64,000 bases of DNA from Anaerostipes hominis (ex Lee et al. 2021) (GTDB lineage Bacteria > Bacillota > Clostridia > Lachnospirales > Lachnospiraceae), in contig NZ_NQOG01000012.1 in NCBI RefSeq assembly GCF_002270485.1, positions 19,457 through 83,456 of the forward strand, read 5' to 3'. Each line of letters opens with the position of its first letter. Position 1 is the stretch's first letter. The notes beneath the pieces are model-generated. The model made no database searches. It saw nothing but the letters and a program-made list of their open reading frames with translations, and was not told where the DNA came from. Positions 1 through 9,620 of the stretch are shown piece after piece. The position numbers and the translations under genes are program-made.

Positions 1-824
<824 letters not shown>

Positions 825-841
825 TTAGTTTAACCATTTAC

Positions 842-906
842 ATTATAAAAAAACCGGGGGTGAAAATCTTTTCAGGTTATGAAAACGGATGAAAATCATG
901 TATAAT
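842..906. promoter_or_regulatory. Divergent aldolase/rpiR promoters with composite operator
   Basis: The palindrome TGAAAATCTTTTCA (861-874) is followed after 5 bases by TGAAAACGGA (880-889). The same two elements, inverted, occur at 5749-5777. On the reverse strand TATAAT (842-847) lies 13 bases from the palindrome and serves the aldolase. On the forward strand TATAAT (901-906) lies 11 bases past the second element and serves the RpiR gene. Neither promoter shows a good -35 box. RpiR binding is inferred from position. Confidence 0.7.
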
Positions 907-942
907 AAAAAAGATCTTTCACACAGACAGGAGGGACGAGTG

Positions 943-1695
943 ATGATTATTGAAATAAACAGCAAGATTGCAGAAAATCTGTCCAAGACCGAATTGGGAG
1001 TTGTCAACTATATCAATGACAATGAGGACAAACTTTCAGACCTGTCCATAGTAGATATTGCTTTTGAAACATTTTCCTCCCCGGCAACCGTGTCCAGAGC
1101 CATCCGCAAATGCGGGATCAATGGGTTTAACGAGCTGCGGTATAAATTAACGGCAAAGACGGAAGATACAGAAGTGAAAGACTTGAATGAAATCATGAAC
1201 AAGTCTCTGATCGAGGCGACTTCCGTGATTGAGCATATGTCCATTCCCAATGTGCTGGATATTCTGCATGCCATGAAGGATGCCAAAAGGGTTCTGATCT
1301 TTTCCAGAGGGCCTACACACTTGGTGGCGCAGGAGCTGAGCATGAAGCTTCAGGTGCTGGATTTTTTTGTGGTGGATGTGGAAGACCCGCAGATCATGAG
1401 GATCATGTCAAAGAACTTACAGGAAGATGAGGTTGTGATCATCCTGTCGTTAAACGGGGAGACCAAGGAGCTGATCGACTCAGCCAGGAACGCAAAACTC
1501 AGAGGCTGTAAGGTGATCACGCTCTGCTGCAGCAGTACCAGTGAGCTATTTGAGTATTCAGATTATACATGGCTCGGATACAAACACTCTCACATTGCAA
1601 TAAGAAACTATGAGGTAACGTCCAGGCTTCCGCTGTACATTATGTGCCGAATCCTCGTAGACTTTTTAGTCGAGAATATAGACCATAAAAAATAA
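943..1695 (+). CDS. RpiR/MurR-family sugar-phosphate-responsive transcriptional regulator
   Basis: A 250-residue protein: an N-terminal HTH_6 domain (about residues 1-75, including LSIVDIAFETFSSPATVSR) and a C-terminal SIS sugar-isomerase-like domain (about 100-240, with VLIFSRGPTHLVAQELSMK and VVIILSLNGETKE). RpiR proteins sense phosphosugars through the SIS domain. ATG at 943 is chosen because AGGAGG (929-934) lies 8 bases upstream; the upstream in-frame ATG at 889 has no ribosome binding site and falls in the operator. It is divergent from the aldolase, and the shared operator at 5749 makes control of both transcription units likely. Activation or repression is not decided, but the operator sits where a -35 box would be and neither target promoter has one, which fits an activator. 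Confidence 0.9.
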   Translation: MIIEINSKIAENLSKTELGVVNYINDNEDKLSDLSIVDIAFETFSSPATVSRAIRKCGINGFNELRYKLTAKTEDTEVKDLNEIMNKSLIEATSVIEHMSIPNVLDILHAMKDAKRVLIFSRGPTHLVAQELSMKLQVLDFFVVDVEDPQIMRIMSKNLQEDEVVIILSLNGETKELIDSARNAKLRGCKVITLCCSSTSELFEYSDYTWLGYKHSHIAIRNYEVTSRLPLYIMCRILVDFLVENIDHKK

Positions 1696-1718
1696 GGCCC
1701 AAAGAGGCCTTATTTTTT
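1687..1718 (+). terminator. Intrinsic terminator after rpiR-family gene
   Basis: Arms AAATAAGGCC and GGCCTTATTT around a CAAAGA loop, followed by T residues. It overlaps the stop region of the regulator gene. The A/T-rich flanks make it usable from both strands, so it could also stop transcription of the reverse-strand XRE gene. Confidence 0.85.
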
Positions 1719-1733
1719 GTCCATTCTTGTATT

Positions 1734-1973
1734 CTATTCATGATATCCAGGGGAAGACGACTTCTTCGGATAAGGTGTGACAGCATCTGTACGGTCCATC
1801 AGATAATCCAGGCTGGTATTATAAAAATCTGCTAAAAGCAGCAGATTTTCAACTGTAGGGATTGATTCCCCTGTCTCATATTTTGAAATAGTACTTTGGC
1901 TGATTCCGGTCTCCATTTGTACTCTTAATTGGGTGATATCCCTGGAAACCCGGATGAACTTTATATTCTTCAT
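1734..1973 (-). CDS. Small XRE-family (Cro/CI-like) DNA-binding protein
   Basis: 79 residues that are almost all one HTH_3 domain: IRVSRDITQLRVQMETGIS, then QSTISKYETGESIPTVENLL, the classic helix-turn-helix and its following helices, and a short Pro/Ser tail. There is no second domain. Complementary GGAGG lies 8 bases upstream of ATG at 1973, which favours this start over the in-frame ATG at 1988 that overlaps the binding site. It is divergent from the large surface-protein gene at 2223, whose promoter carries a palindrome in its spacer, so local control of that gene is plausible. Targets are not shown by the sequence. Confidence 0.85.
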   Translation of the reverse strand: MKNIKFIRVSRDITQLRVQMETGISQSTISKYETGESIPTVENLLLLADFYNTSLDYLMDRTDAVTPYPKKSSSPGYHE

Positions 1974-2127
1974 TTCTGTTACCTCCATACTATGATTCTC
2001 TCAAAAAAAAGATATATAATTTATGATAGGATGATATAAATTATTCCAATATTGAATATTAAGGCTAAGGGTACAGAATCACTTGGTTTTCTTACATTGT
2101 AATATTTCTCAGAGGAGGTAGAAAAAC

Positions 2128-2156
2128 TTGACATTTATTCTTATTAAGAATAATAT
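2128..2156 (+). promoter_or_regulatory. Sigma-A promoter with palindromic operator for surface-protein gene
   Basis: TTGACA (2128-2133), 17-base spacer, TAATAT (2151-2156). The spacer contains a 17-base near-perfect palindrome at 2136-2152 (TATTCTTA/TTAAGAATA arms). A related TATTCTT half-site follows at about 2156. This placement would block RNA polymerase if bound. The adjacent XRE protein is the obvious but unproven binder. Confidence 0.7.
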
Positions 2157-2222
2157 ATTCTTGTATCGAATAAACAGATATGGATTGAAACAAAACAATG
2201 TAAACAACAGGAGGTACGTAGT

Positions 2223-5200
2223 ATGAAAAAGAAGCTTACGGGGAAACGTCTTCGTAAATCGGCAGTGAGCCTGGCATTATCAATGGCAATGGTGTGCTCG
2301 ACAGGGGCACCGGCTTTTGCTGCAGGACCAGTCTCAAATAAGGCAGTAAATGAGGCAGTGAAAAGAGCGACGGAAGGACTGAGCTTCTCCGTTGGGGGAG
2401 CAGCCTATGAGAATGGGGCTTCCATTCCTTGGGGAGCAACTGTCAAAGTGGAGGGAACTACAGATGAAAGTACATACAGCTGGAAACAGGATGGAGAAGC
2501 CATTGAGGGTGAGGAGTCTTCTATAGATATCTCTGGGAAAGAAACGGTAGGACACACTTATACAGTGACGGAGACGTCAGAAGACGGAGAGACCACGTCA
2601 GAGGCATCCTTTACTGTAGGAAAAAAAGAGGTCAAAAAATTATCGTTTTCCGATGAAAAACAGACATATGATGGAAAAAGCCATGAGCTCTCCATCAAAA
2701 AGATTGACGGTCTTGATTTTTCTGAGGAAGAGTTTGGAACTGTAATACCGGAATACAGTGAGGATACAGTAAATGCCGGAACTGTGACGGTGACGGCGGG
2801 TGTGAACAATAAGTATTATGAAGGAACAGCTGCGGGAAGCTATGAGATAGAGAGAGCAAGTTTAACAGGGAAAAGCCCGGAAGTAAGTGTCTCAGGTGAT
2901 TTCACTTATACAGGGGAACCTGTGGTGCCCGGCAAGTCTTCGGTAACCGTAAAAGTAAACGGACAGATTCTGAGGGATAAAGATTATACAGTGGAGTGGT
3001 CCGACAATACAAAAACAACAGATACACCAAAGGCCGTGATCACAGGTGCAGAAGGCGGAAATTATGCTGACAGCAGTGAACAGGTTGAGGTTTCCGGCTT
3101 TAAGATTTCAGCAAAAGCGGATGAGAGTCTGACAGCCGATCAGACAGCCGATCTTACCTATACCGGATCAGCTCTGACTCCAGTACTGAACGTCATGTCC
3201 GGCGATAAGGAGCTGTCAGGTGACACAGATTACACTGTTACTTACCACAAAGGAGAAACAGCAGAGGGAGATACAGTAGAGCCGGAAGAGTTGATCAACG
3301 CCGGAACCTACACAGCCCAGATCACCGGAACCGGCGATTATGAAGGATCAAAGGGAAGCGTGACATTTACCATTGCTCCGAAAAAAGTAGGAGAAATGAC
3401 CGTAAAGCTGGAGGATGAAAGTCAGGATATCACTTATGACGGAACGGAAAAGAAGCCTGGCATTAAGGTTACATATGAAGACGGAGAAGAAAAGACATTA
3501 GAAGCTGCAGATTTTTCAGTAGAATATAAAAATAATGTCAATGCTGCGCAAGCAGATGCTGAAGCGGCTCCTACTGCAGCCGTCACCGTCGGGGGTGGAA
3601 ATTATGAATATACTGGCAGTGATCCTCTGGAGGTAAAATATACAATTGAAGCATGTGATATCAGCAGCTATAAAGTGGCATTCGCAGAAGGTGCAGAGAC
3701 ATCATTTGTATACAATGGAAAAGCCCAGGCTCCGGCCGCAAAAGATATCATCGTGAAAGAGGGGGATGACAGCACACCATTAACTTCAGATGATTTCACA
3801 GTAAAACCGGAGGAGTTAAAAGGAACCAAAGCGGAAAACGGCATCAAGGCTGTGGTAGAAGGAGCGGGAAACTATAAAGGAACCGTGGCAGGTGAGACAG
3901 CGGAGGCTCTTACCTACAACATTATTCAAAAATCGATCTCAGATGTTTCCATTGAAGGCATCCAGGATAAGTACCGCCAAAAGGACGACGGTTCAGCTAT
4001 TGACGAGCCAGAGGTCGTGGTAAAAGACGGTGATACAGAATTAGTTCTAGATACTGACTACACTCTGGAATATCAGACGGAAGATGGAACAAAATTAGAA
4101 AATGGTGCGGCTGACCTAAAGAATGCAGGACAATATAAACTCGTGATCACTGCAAAAGAAGGCGGCAACTATAAAGATTCAGCGGAGAAATCATTTGAGA
4201 TCACAGCGGCTGTGGATATTTCAGATGAAGCTGTAAAAGGTGAAGTCACCACTTCCTATATTTATGACGGAACAGCCAAGAAACCGGCGGCAGAAGATAT
4301 CAAGTTGACAGACGGAAAAGGAAGTGTGATCCCGAAGGATGCCTACCGTATCAGATCTTATAAAAATACAACAAAGGCGGGAGACAATGCAAGTGTTACC
4401 GTAGAAATACTGGATTCCTGCGCGGACTATAAAGGTACAAAAGAGATTAAGTTTACCATCGCTCCGCAGGATATTTCTGAAAATTACAGCGACAAGGTAA
4501 CAGGATTGGATGCCGTAACCTATAACGGAAGCGGGCAGACACCAACAGTAGAGGTAATGGGACTTACGGAGGAGGATTATACCGTCATATTAAATTCCGG
4601 AATTGAGATGCTGAATGCACAGACATATGATGTCGAGATCAATGGAATCGGCAACTATACAGGAACTATTAAGAAGACATTTACAGTAAATCCTGCCAAT
4701 GCCGCTGGAAAGCTGACGGTTCCGTATATGCTGGAGGATCAGGTGTACACAGGTTCAGAGATCAAACCGGATGTAAACTTAAGCGCCATAAACGAGGAAG
4801 ATGAATCTACATATCCATCAGTAAACCGTTATGCCGACAATGTAAATACGGGAATGGCAGTTGTATACACAGATGCAGTAGGAAATTATACAGGTACATT
4901 TGTGACTGTATTTAAAATCACTGCAAAGGATCTGAGGGATGCAAAGATCACAGCTGCGGATCAGACCTACACAGGAGGTGAATTAAAACCTGCTGTGACA
5001 GTTACAGACGGGTCAAGAGTTCTAAAGGCAGGCACAGATTATGATACAGCTTATACAGGAAATATCAATGCGGGAACTGCCAAAGTGACAGTGACCGGCA
5101 AAGGTAATTACAAAGGAACAGCAGAAAAGACCTTTAAGATCTCAGCGAAATCCATCGCAGGTGCAAAAGTGACCGCGGCAGATAAGACCTATACCGGAAA

Positions 5201-5666
5201 GAATCTGACGACTTCTGTCACAGTAAAAGACGGCAGCAGGACTTTAAAATCCGGAACAGACTACACGCTTTCATACAAAAACAACAAAAACCCGGGAACG
5301 GCAACAGTGACCGTGACTGGAAAAGGAAATTATGCTGGAAGTGTATCAAAGACATTCAAAATCACAGTAAAGGTTTCCAAAGCTTCCCTGACAAGCGCAA
5401 AGAAAACATCCAAGAAGGGCCAGCTGAAAATTAAATGGAAGAAGGTTTCCGGTGCGACAGGATATCAGGTATATGCTGCACAGAATAAAGGCTTTACCAA
5501 AAAGGTGAAGAAGGCTACCATCAAATCAGGAAAAACAGCAAGCACCACATTAAAGGGACTCACAAAGAAGAAGACTTATTATGTACGCATCCGTGCAACA
5601 AAGAAAATTGCAGGAAAGACATACTACGGTGCATGGAGTACGGTAAAGAAGACAAAAACAAAATAA
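2223..5666 (+). CDS. Secreted or surface protein with tandem Ig-like (MBG/YDG-type) repeats and C-terminal FnIII module
   Basis: 1147 residues. Residues 1-34 form a Sec signal peptide (basic start, LALSMAMVCSTGAPAFA core, AxA-type site). From about residue 140 to 1045 there are roughly ten or eleven modules of 70-95 residues with the recurring pattern YTG/YDG, then DGxxxLxxGTDY, NAGT, VTVTGKGNY and KTFxI. Residues about 1050-1147 form a fibronectin type III-like domain rich in Lys, ending in WSTVKKTKTK. There is no LPXTG sorting signal, SLH domain or C-terminal membrane helix, so anchoring is unclear; the very basic tail could bind anionic wall polymers. AGGAGG lies 8 bases before the ATG. 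It is monocistronic, ending in a strong terminator. It interrupts a sugar regulon, which suggests insertion. An adhesin-like role is inference. Confidence 0.8.
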   Translation: MKKKLTGKRLRKSAVSLALSMAMVCSTGAPAFAAGPVSNKAVNEAVKRATEGLSFSVGGAAYENGASIPWGATVKVEGTTDESTYSWKQDGEAIEGEESSIDISGKETVGHTYTVTETSEDGETTSEASFTVGKKEVKKLSFSDEKQTYDGKSHELSIKKIDGLDFSEEEFGTVIPEYSEDTVNAGTVTVTAGVNNKYYEGTAAGSYEIERASLTGKSPEVSVSGDFTYTGEPVVPGKSSVTVKVNGQILRDKDYTVEWSDNTKTTDTPKAVITGAEGGNYADSSEQVEVSGFKISAKADESLTADQTADLTYTGSALTPVLNVMSGDKELSGDTDYTVTYHKGETAEGDTVEPEELINAGTYTAQITGTGDYEGSKGSVTFTIAPKKVGEMTVKLEDESQDITYDGTEKKPGIKVTYEDGEEKTLEAADFSVEYKNNVNAAQADAEAAPTAAVTVGGGNYEYTGSDPLEVKYTIEACDISSYKVAFAEGAETSFVYNGKAQAPAAKDIIVKEGDDSTPLTSDDFTVKPEELKGTKAENGIKAVVEGAGNYKGTVAGETAEALTYNIIQKSISDVSIEGIQDKYRQKDDGSAIDEPEVVVKDGDTELVLDTDYTLEYQTEDGTKLENGAADLKNAGQYKLVITAKEGGNYKDSAEKSFEITAAVDISDEAVKGEVTTSYIYDGTAKKPAAEDIKLTDGKGSVIPKDAYRIRSYKNTTKAGDNASVTVEILDSCADYKGTKEIKFTIAPQDISENYSDKVTGLDAVTYNGSGQTPTVEVMGLTEEDYTVILNSGIEMLNAQTYDVEINGIGNYTGTIKKTFTVNPANAAGKLTVPYMLEDQVYTGSEIKPDVNLSAINEEDESTYPSVNRYADNVNTGMAVVYTDAVGNYTGTFVTVFKITAKDLRDAKITAADQTYTGGELKPAVTVTDGSRVLKAGTDYDTAYTGNINAGTAKVTVTGKGNYKGTAEKTFKISAKSIAGAKVTAADKTYTGKNLTTSVTVKDGSRTLKSGTDYTLSYKNNKNPGTATVTVTGKGNYAGSVSKTFKITVKVSKASLTSAKKTSKKGQLKIKWKKVSGATGYQVYAAQNKGFTKKVKKATIKSGKTASTTLKGLTKKKTYYVRIRATKKIAGKTYYGAWSTVKKTKTK

Positions 5667-5685
5667 TAAATCCATGAGGATATGA

Positions 5686-5719
5686 AATCCCGGAGGCTTT
5701 ACAGGCTTCCGGGATTTTT
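5686..5719 (+). terminator. Intrinsic terminator after surface-protein gene
   Basis: Ten-base-pair stem TCCCGGAGGC (5688-5697) with GCTTCCGGGA (5705-5714), one G-T wobble, then TTTTTC. It separates the surface gene from the PTS-operon promoter. Confidence 0.9.
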
Positions 5720-5748
5720 CTAATTTTATGGTATTTGGTCCACTTTGT

Positions 5749-5796
5749 TCCGTTTTCAGGATATGAAAAGATTTTCATGGAATACTTGTCTATAAT
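5749..5796 (+). promoter_or_regulatory. PfkB-PTS operon promoter with operator shared with the aldolase/rpiR region
   Basis: TCCGTTTTCA (5749-5758), 5 bases, TGAAAAGATTTTCA (5764-5777), 13 bases, TATAAT (5791-5796). On the aldolase side of 842-889 the same two elements occur with the same 5-base gap, and the same 13-base distance to TATAAT. All 24 non-spacer bases match. The position where a -35 hexamer belongs lies inside the palindrome and is not consensus. Confidence 0.75.
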
Positions 5797-5836
5797 AAAG
5801 ACTGTAAAAAGAGATTGTATTCTATGGAGGAGCAGT

Positions 5837-6760
5837 ATGATTTATACGTTAACTACAAATCCTGCCATCGATATGAACATTTCCACAAAAGGAATGGAAC
5901 GTGCAAAAGTAAACCGCACATTCGATACGGTTTACACTCCCAATGGAAAAGGTGTCAACGTCACGCTGACATTAAAGCATTATGGGGTAGATTCCACGGT
6001 TACTGGATTTTTTGGAGGATTTTCGGGAAAATATATTGTAGAGGAACTGGAAAAAAGACAGGTGGCGGTCAAGCCGGTCTGGGTCGGTGACACAACAAGG
6101 ATCAATATATTTTTAAATGATGGAGAGGGCGAATTCAAATTTGTCAACAGCGGATCGTTTGTCGGAAGAGACCAGCAGGAAGAAATGCTGAATCTTTTTG
6201 AGACAGCCGAAGATCTGAGCTGCCTTGTGATCAGCGGCAGTCTTCCGCCTGGAATCGAACCGAGTTATTATGAAAGTATTATGTCAATCTGTAAAAAGAG
6301 GGGCATTGATGTGGTGCTGGATATCAGCTCCCCGAAACTGAAAGACTTATTAAAATACCAGCCCTTGCTGATCAAACCAAACGATGAAGAGATTGAAGAG
6401 ATCTTCGGGATCAAGATCAAGGACGAAGAAGACATTCTGCATGTCCTTACCTTTCTGAAAGAACAGGGGGCCAGGAATGTACTGCTGACGCTCGGAAGCA
6501 AAGGAGCGTATTTCAGTAACGGAGAAGATGTGTATTATTCATCTTCCCAGCCGGTTAAGTTATTAAGCTCGGCGTGTGCGGGAGATGCCGCATTGGCAAG
6601 CTTTTTAAGCCTTTGGCTCGATCATCCGGAAAATGTTGAGGATGCATTGAAGCGTTCGGCTGCCACAGGGGCAAATGTGGCGGAGAGCAACGCACTCGGT
6701 GATTTTGCCAAAGTAGATACTTACTTTCACAATATCAAAATAAGAAAGGTGGAGAAATGA
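5837..6760 (+). CDS. PfkB-family hexose-phosphate kinase (1-phosphofructokinase or tagatose-6-phosphate kinase type)
   Basis: Phosphorylates a ketose phosphate with ATP to the bisphosphate. 307 residues. Visible PfkB marks are MIYTLTTNPAIDMNI at the N-terminus, the TPNGKGVNVT substrate/glycine motif near residue 35, and the C-terminal SACAGDAALASFL region, which holds the GAGD-like catalytic Asp as CAGD. ATG at 5837 has GGAGG 7 bases before it; the upstream in-frame starts run through the promoter and are rejected. It is the first gene of an operon with the fructose-type PTS genes, and the last codon of this gene nearly touches the PTS start. The aldolase with the same operator would use its product. 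FruK versus LacC specificity is not resolved. Confidence 0.88.
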   Translation: MIYTLTTNPAIDMNISTKGMERAKVNRTFDTVYTPNGKGVNVTLTLKHYGVDSTVTGFFGGFSGKYIVEELEKRQVAVKPVWVGDTTRINIFLNDGEGEFKFVNSGSFVGRDQQEEMLNLFETAEDLSCLVISGSLPPGIEPSYYESIMSICKKRGIDVVLDISSPKLKDLLKYQPLLIKPNDEEIEEIFGIKIKDEEDILHVLTFLKEQGARNVLLTLGSKGAYFSNGEDVYYSSSQPVKLLSSACAGDAALASFLSLWLDHPENVEDALKRSAATGANVAESNALGDFAKVDTYFHNIKIRKVEK

Positions 6761-6761
6761 T

Positions 6762-8147
6762 ATGAAAAAACTATTAGGTGTTACAGGTTGCCCAACCGGG
6801 ATCGCCCATACTTACATGGCGGAGGAAGCTTTGAAGGAAGCTGCCGAAAAGCTGGGCGCTGAAATGAAAGTTGAGACCAACGGAGCTGTTGGTGTCGAGA
6901 ATGAATTGACTGCTGAGGATATTGCTGAATGTGACGGAATTATTGTAGCTTGTGATAAAAATGTAGACATGGACCGTTTTAACGGAAAACCAGTCATAGA
7001 AGTGCCGGTCTCAGACGGGATCAGCAAAGCGGAAGAATTAGTGCAGAAGATGCTTGATGGAAACGTTTCAGTAAGAGGTGGGGAAGTGAAGGCAGCCGGA
7101 AGCGAAAAGAAAGCAGAAGAAGGAAAAGATTCTATTGGACATCAGATCTATAAGCATCTGATGAACGGTGTCTCCCATATGCTTCCGTTCGTTGTAGCCG
7201 GTGGTGTATTGACAGCCATCTCTTTCTTATGGGGTATTTATTCAGCAGACCCTACAAATGCTCAGTATAATGAAATAGCAGCCACTATCAAGACCGTCGG
7301 CGGTACATCTATGGGAATGATGGTTCCTGTGCTGGCAGCATTCATCGCCCAGTCAATCGGTGACCGTCCGGGTATGATCGCAGGTTTTGTAGGCGGTATG
7401 ATCGCCAACACCACAGGGTCTGGATTTATCGGAGCCATCATCGCAGGTTTCTTTGCAGGATACTTATGTAAGTTTGTTGTAAACGCTTTAAAAGGACTCC
7501 CAAGACAGCTGGAAGGTTTAAAGTCTATCTTCTTTATACCGATTATCACAGTGGCCATCGTAGGTATTTTGATGCAGATTACCGCAGGGCCGGTTTCCGG
7601 GATCAACAAGGGAATGATGGATTTCTTAGCAGGATTACAGAACTCCAGCCCGATCATCTTAGGACTTGCTGTAGGCTGTATGTCTGCATTTGACATGGGA
7701 GGCCCAATCAACAAAGCGGCTTATGTCACAGGAACAACACTTTTAGCACAGGGAAACTTCTACTTTATGGCAGGTGTGTCCGCTGCATGTATTACACCGC
7801 CGTTGATCATCGCGCTTGCAGCGACATTTGCACCAAAGAAATTTACAAAATCTGACCGTGCAGCAGGACTTGTAAACTATGTATTAGGATTTACACACAT
7901 AACAGAGGGAGCGATTCCGTTTGCAGCCAAGGATCCGGTAAGGGTACTTCCGATCTTAATGGCAGGATCTTCTATCTCAGCGATTCTTTCCTACGTGATG
8001 AAGGTCCAGGTTCCGGCACCTCACGGCGGATTCTTGATCCTTCCATTAGTACATCCGGCTGTCACATGGGTATTATGTATCCTGGCAGGTTCTGTAGTAG
8101 GCGCAGTACTTTATGTTCTCACTGCAAAGGATGTAGAACAGAAATAA
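6762..8147 (+). CDS. PTS fructose-family permease, fused EIIB-EIIC
   Basis: Phosphotransferase permease of the fructose/mannitol family, in the membrane. Of 461 residues, about 1-100 form EIIB with the phosphorylated-Cys loop GVTGCPTGIAHTYMAEEAL. After a charged linker, residues about 125-460 form EIIC with some eight to ten hydrophobic segments and the family sequence FDMGGPINKAAYVTG. The His-containing FTHITEGAIPFAAKDP is also typical. It has no EIIA domain; that is the next gene. The start lies one base after the kinase stop. The kinase-type neighbour implies that the imported sugar enters as a ketose phosphate; fructose or tagatose are both reasonable. Confidence 0.92.
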   Translation: MKKLLGVTGCPTGIAHTYMAEEALKEAAEKLGAEMKVETNGAVGVENELTAEDIAECDGIIVACDKNVDMDRFNGKPVIEVPVSDGISKAEELVQKMLDGNVSVRGGEVKAAGSEKKAEEGKDSIGHQIYKHLMNGVSHMLPFVVAGGVLTAISFLWGIYSADPTNAQYNEIAATIKTVGGTSMGMMVPVLAAFIAQSIGDRPGMIAGFVGGMIANTTGSGFIGAIIAGFFAGYLCKFVVNALKGLPRQLEGLKSIFFIPIITVAIVGILMQITAGPVSGINKGMMDFLAGLQNSSPIILGLAVGCMSAFDMGGPINKAAYVTGTTLLAQGNFYFMAGVSAACITPPLIIALAATFAPKKFTKSDRAAGLVNYVLGFTHITEGAIPFAAKDPVRVLPILMAGSSISAILSYVMKVQVPAPHGGFLILPLVHPAVTWVLCILAGSVVGAVLYVLTAKDVEQK

Positions 8148-8187
8148 ACGTTTACCCTACTGGGTATTAGAAAGGTTGGTAACTTTT

Positions 8188-8637
8188 ATGGAAATTATGG
8201 AATTATTTGATGAGTCAACAATGAATCTAAACTTACAGGGAGAGACAAAAGACCAGATCATTGAAGAAATGGTAACACTTTTAGATGAAGGCGGAGTGCT
8301 CGCTGATAAGGACGACTATAAAAAAGCGATCTATGCCAGAGAAGAACAGTCCTCCACAGGACTTGGATTTGACATTGCGATCCCGCATGCCAAGACCGCA
8401 GCAGTAAAAACTGCACGGGTGGCCTTCGGAAAGTCTGACAAAGGATTTGATTTCGGAGCCGAGGACGGGACAAAAGCACACCTGATTTTCATGATAGCGG
8501 CAACCGATACAGACAGCAACCTGCATCTACAGGCGCTGGCGACACTCTCAAGAAATTTGATTAAAGCAGACTTCAGAGCGAAGCTTCTGGCAGCCAATAC
8601 TGCAGGAGAGGTTATGGATGTGTTAAAGACTTTATAA
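8188..8637 (+). CDS. PTS fructose-family EIIA component
   Basis: 149 residues matching the PTS_EIIA_2 fold. The phospho-accepting His lies in GFDIAIPHAKTAAVK, and FMIAATDTDSNLHLQALATL is the conserved second half. It takes phosphate from HPr and passes it to the EIIB domain upstream. The ATG at 8188 is used; a TTG at 8176 in the same frame would add four residues but overlaps the weak GG-rich binding site. Third and last gene of the operon, followed by a strong hairpin. Confidence 0.9.
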   Translation: MEIMELFDESTMNLNLQGETKDQIIEEMVTLLDEGGVLADKDDYKKAIYAREEQSSTGLGFDIAIPHAKTAAVKTARVAFGKSDKGFDFGAEDGTKAHLIFMIAATDTDSNLHLQALATLSRNLIKADFRAKLLAANTAGEVMDVLKTL

Positions 8638-8650
8638 TAGCAGATATCAG

Positions 8651-8684
8651 AAAAAGCGGCGGAATTTATTTCTGCCGCTTTTTT
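8651..8684. terminator. Bidirectional terminator between convergent operons
   Basis: Stem AAAAGCGGCGGAA with TTCTGCCGCTTTTTT, one mismatch position. A residues before and T residues after suit both the forward PTS operon and the reverse-strand amidase operon that ends at 8709. Confidence 0.9.
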
Positions 8685-8708
8685 AGAACGTTTACAGGTT
8701 CAAAAATT

Positions 8709-9611
8709 TTATTGATTTACACTTAATTGATAAGACCTGGTTTGATACGTATTGTCTTTTCCTTTAGGATCTTTTACTGTTGTTATTTTTATATTTTTTT
8801 TGATTGTTGCTCTAGCTGCCTTATGCGAGTCTTTTAGCAGATGAAAATAATCAGCAATCCCTTGGGCATCCTTCTCAGCCATTTCTTGAATTTTTTCATC
8901 GGAAGAAAAATATGATTGAAATTCATCTATATTATCCATATATCCGTGTTCAATAATAATAGCGATCATATCCTCATTAATTCCACCTTTTACGATCGCA
9001 TAATAGTCACATAATCTGCCATTTCTATAGGTATTTCTGTTCTCAGACAATCTACGCAGCAGCCCTCTGTTTTTCAGCCCAAGTTCACTGATGCGGTTTA
9101 ATATATTTGCACCTAATTGCTCTTCCTCTTGTGCCAGATTTTCTTTTTCATTTCCGCTGGCAACCAAAACGTAAGCGCCGTCTTTTGCATTAACAATGCT
9201 GCCTTTGGCATTATGATGAATACTTATCAATGCGTCCGCCTGATCTTTTTTTGCTTTTTCCACTCGTTTCTTTAAAGATATATTTTTGTCTGTCTTGCGA
9301 GTCATAGAAACAGTAACTCCCTGATATTTTTCTAACTCTGTTTTCAAGTACAAAGATAATTTTAAATTTAAGGTTTTTTCATAGGTTACTGTCCCATCTG
9401 CTGTAATCTGGGCACCTGTATCAACACCGCCATGTCCGGGATCGATTTCTATTCTCACTTTCTCAACCTTATCCTTATTTGAAACTGTCACTTCGGTTGC
9501 CTTCGCAGCTGTCCTTTTATCCGTTTTATTCGGCACATTTATTTTCTTTGCATAGATTAAAAAGATAAGCACACCACAAACAACAAAAACAAAGAATGTT
9601 AGTTTTTTCAT
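8709..9611 (-). CDS. Membrane-anchored N-acetylmuramoyl-L-alanine amidase (Amidase_3)
   Basis: Cuts the amide bond between muramic acid and the stem peptide, outside the membrane. 300 residues with an N-terminal hydrophobic anchor (about 4-20) without a clear cleavage site. The Amidase_3 domain runs from about residue 50: IDPGHGGVDTGA carries the first zinc His, EKTLNLKLS the zinc Glu, LISIHHNAKG the second zinc His region, and IIIEHGYMDN the catalytic Glu near 230. It ends with a short basic tail. Last gene of a four-gene reverse-strand operon, 9 bases after its predecessor. Sporulation (CwlD-like) or general wall remodelling cannot be separated here. Confidence 0.85.
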   Translation of the reverse strand: MKKLTFFVFVVCGVLIFLIYAKKINVPNKTDKRTAAKATEVTVSNKDKVEKVRIEIDPGHGGVDTGAQITADGTVTYEKTLNLKLSLYLKTELEKYQGVTVSMTRKTDKNISLKKRVEKAKKDQADALISIHHNAKGSIVNAKDGAYVLVASGNEKENLAQEEEQLGANILNRISELGLKNRGLLRRLSENRNTYRNGRLCDYYAIVKGGINEDMIAIIIEHGYMDNIDEFQSYFSSDEKIQEMAEKDAQGIADYFHLLKDSHKAARATIKKNIKITTVKDPKGKDNTYQTRSYQLSVNQ

Positions 9612-9620
9612 GGGCAGCCT

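Noticed and set aside
7262..7714. Reverse-strand 150-residue frame inside the PTS EIIBC gene
   Set aside because: Composition is the mirror of membrane helices (Pro/Ile-rich) and there is no binding site.
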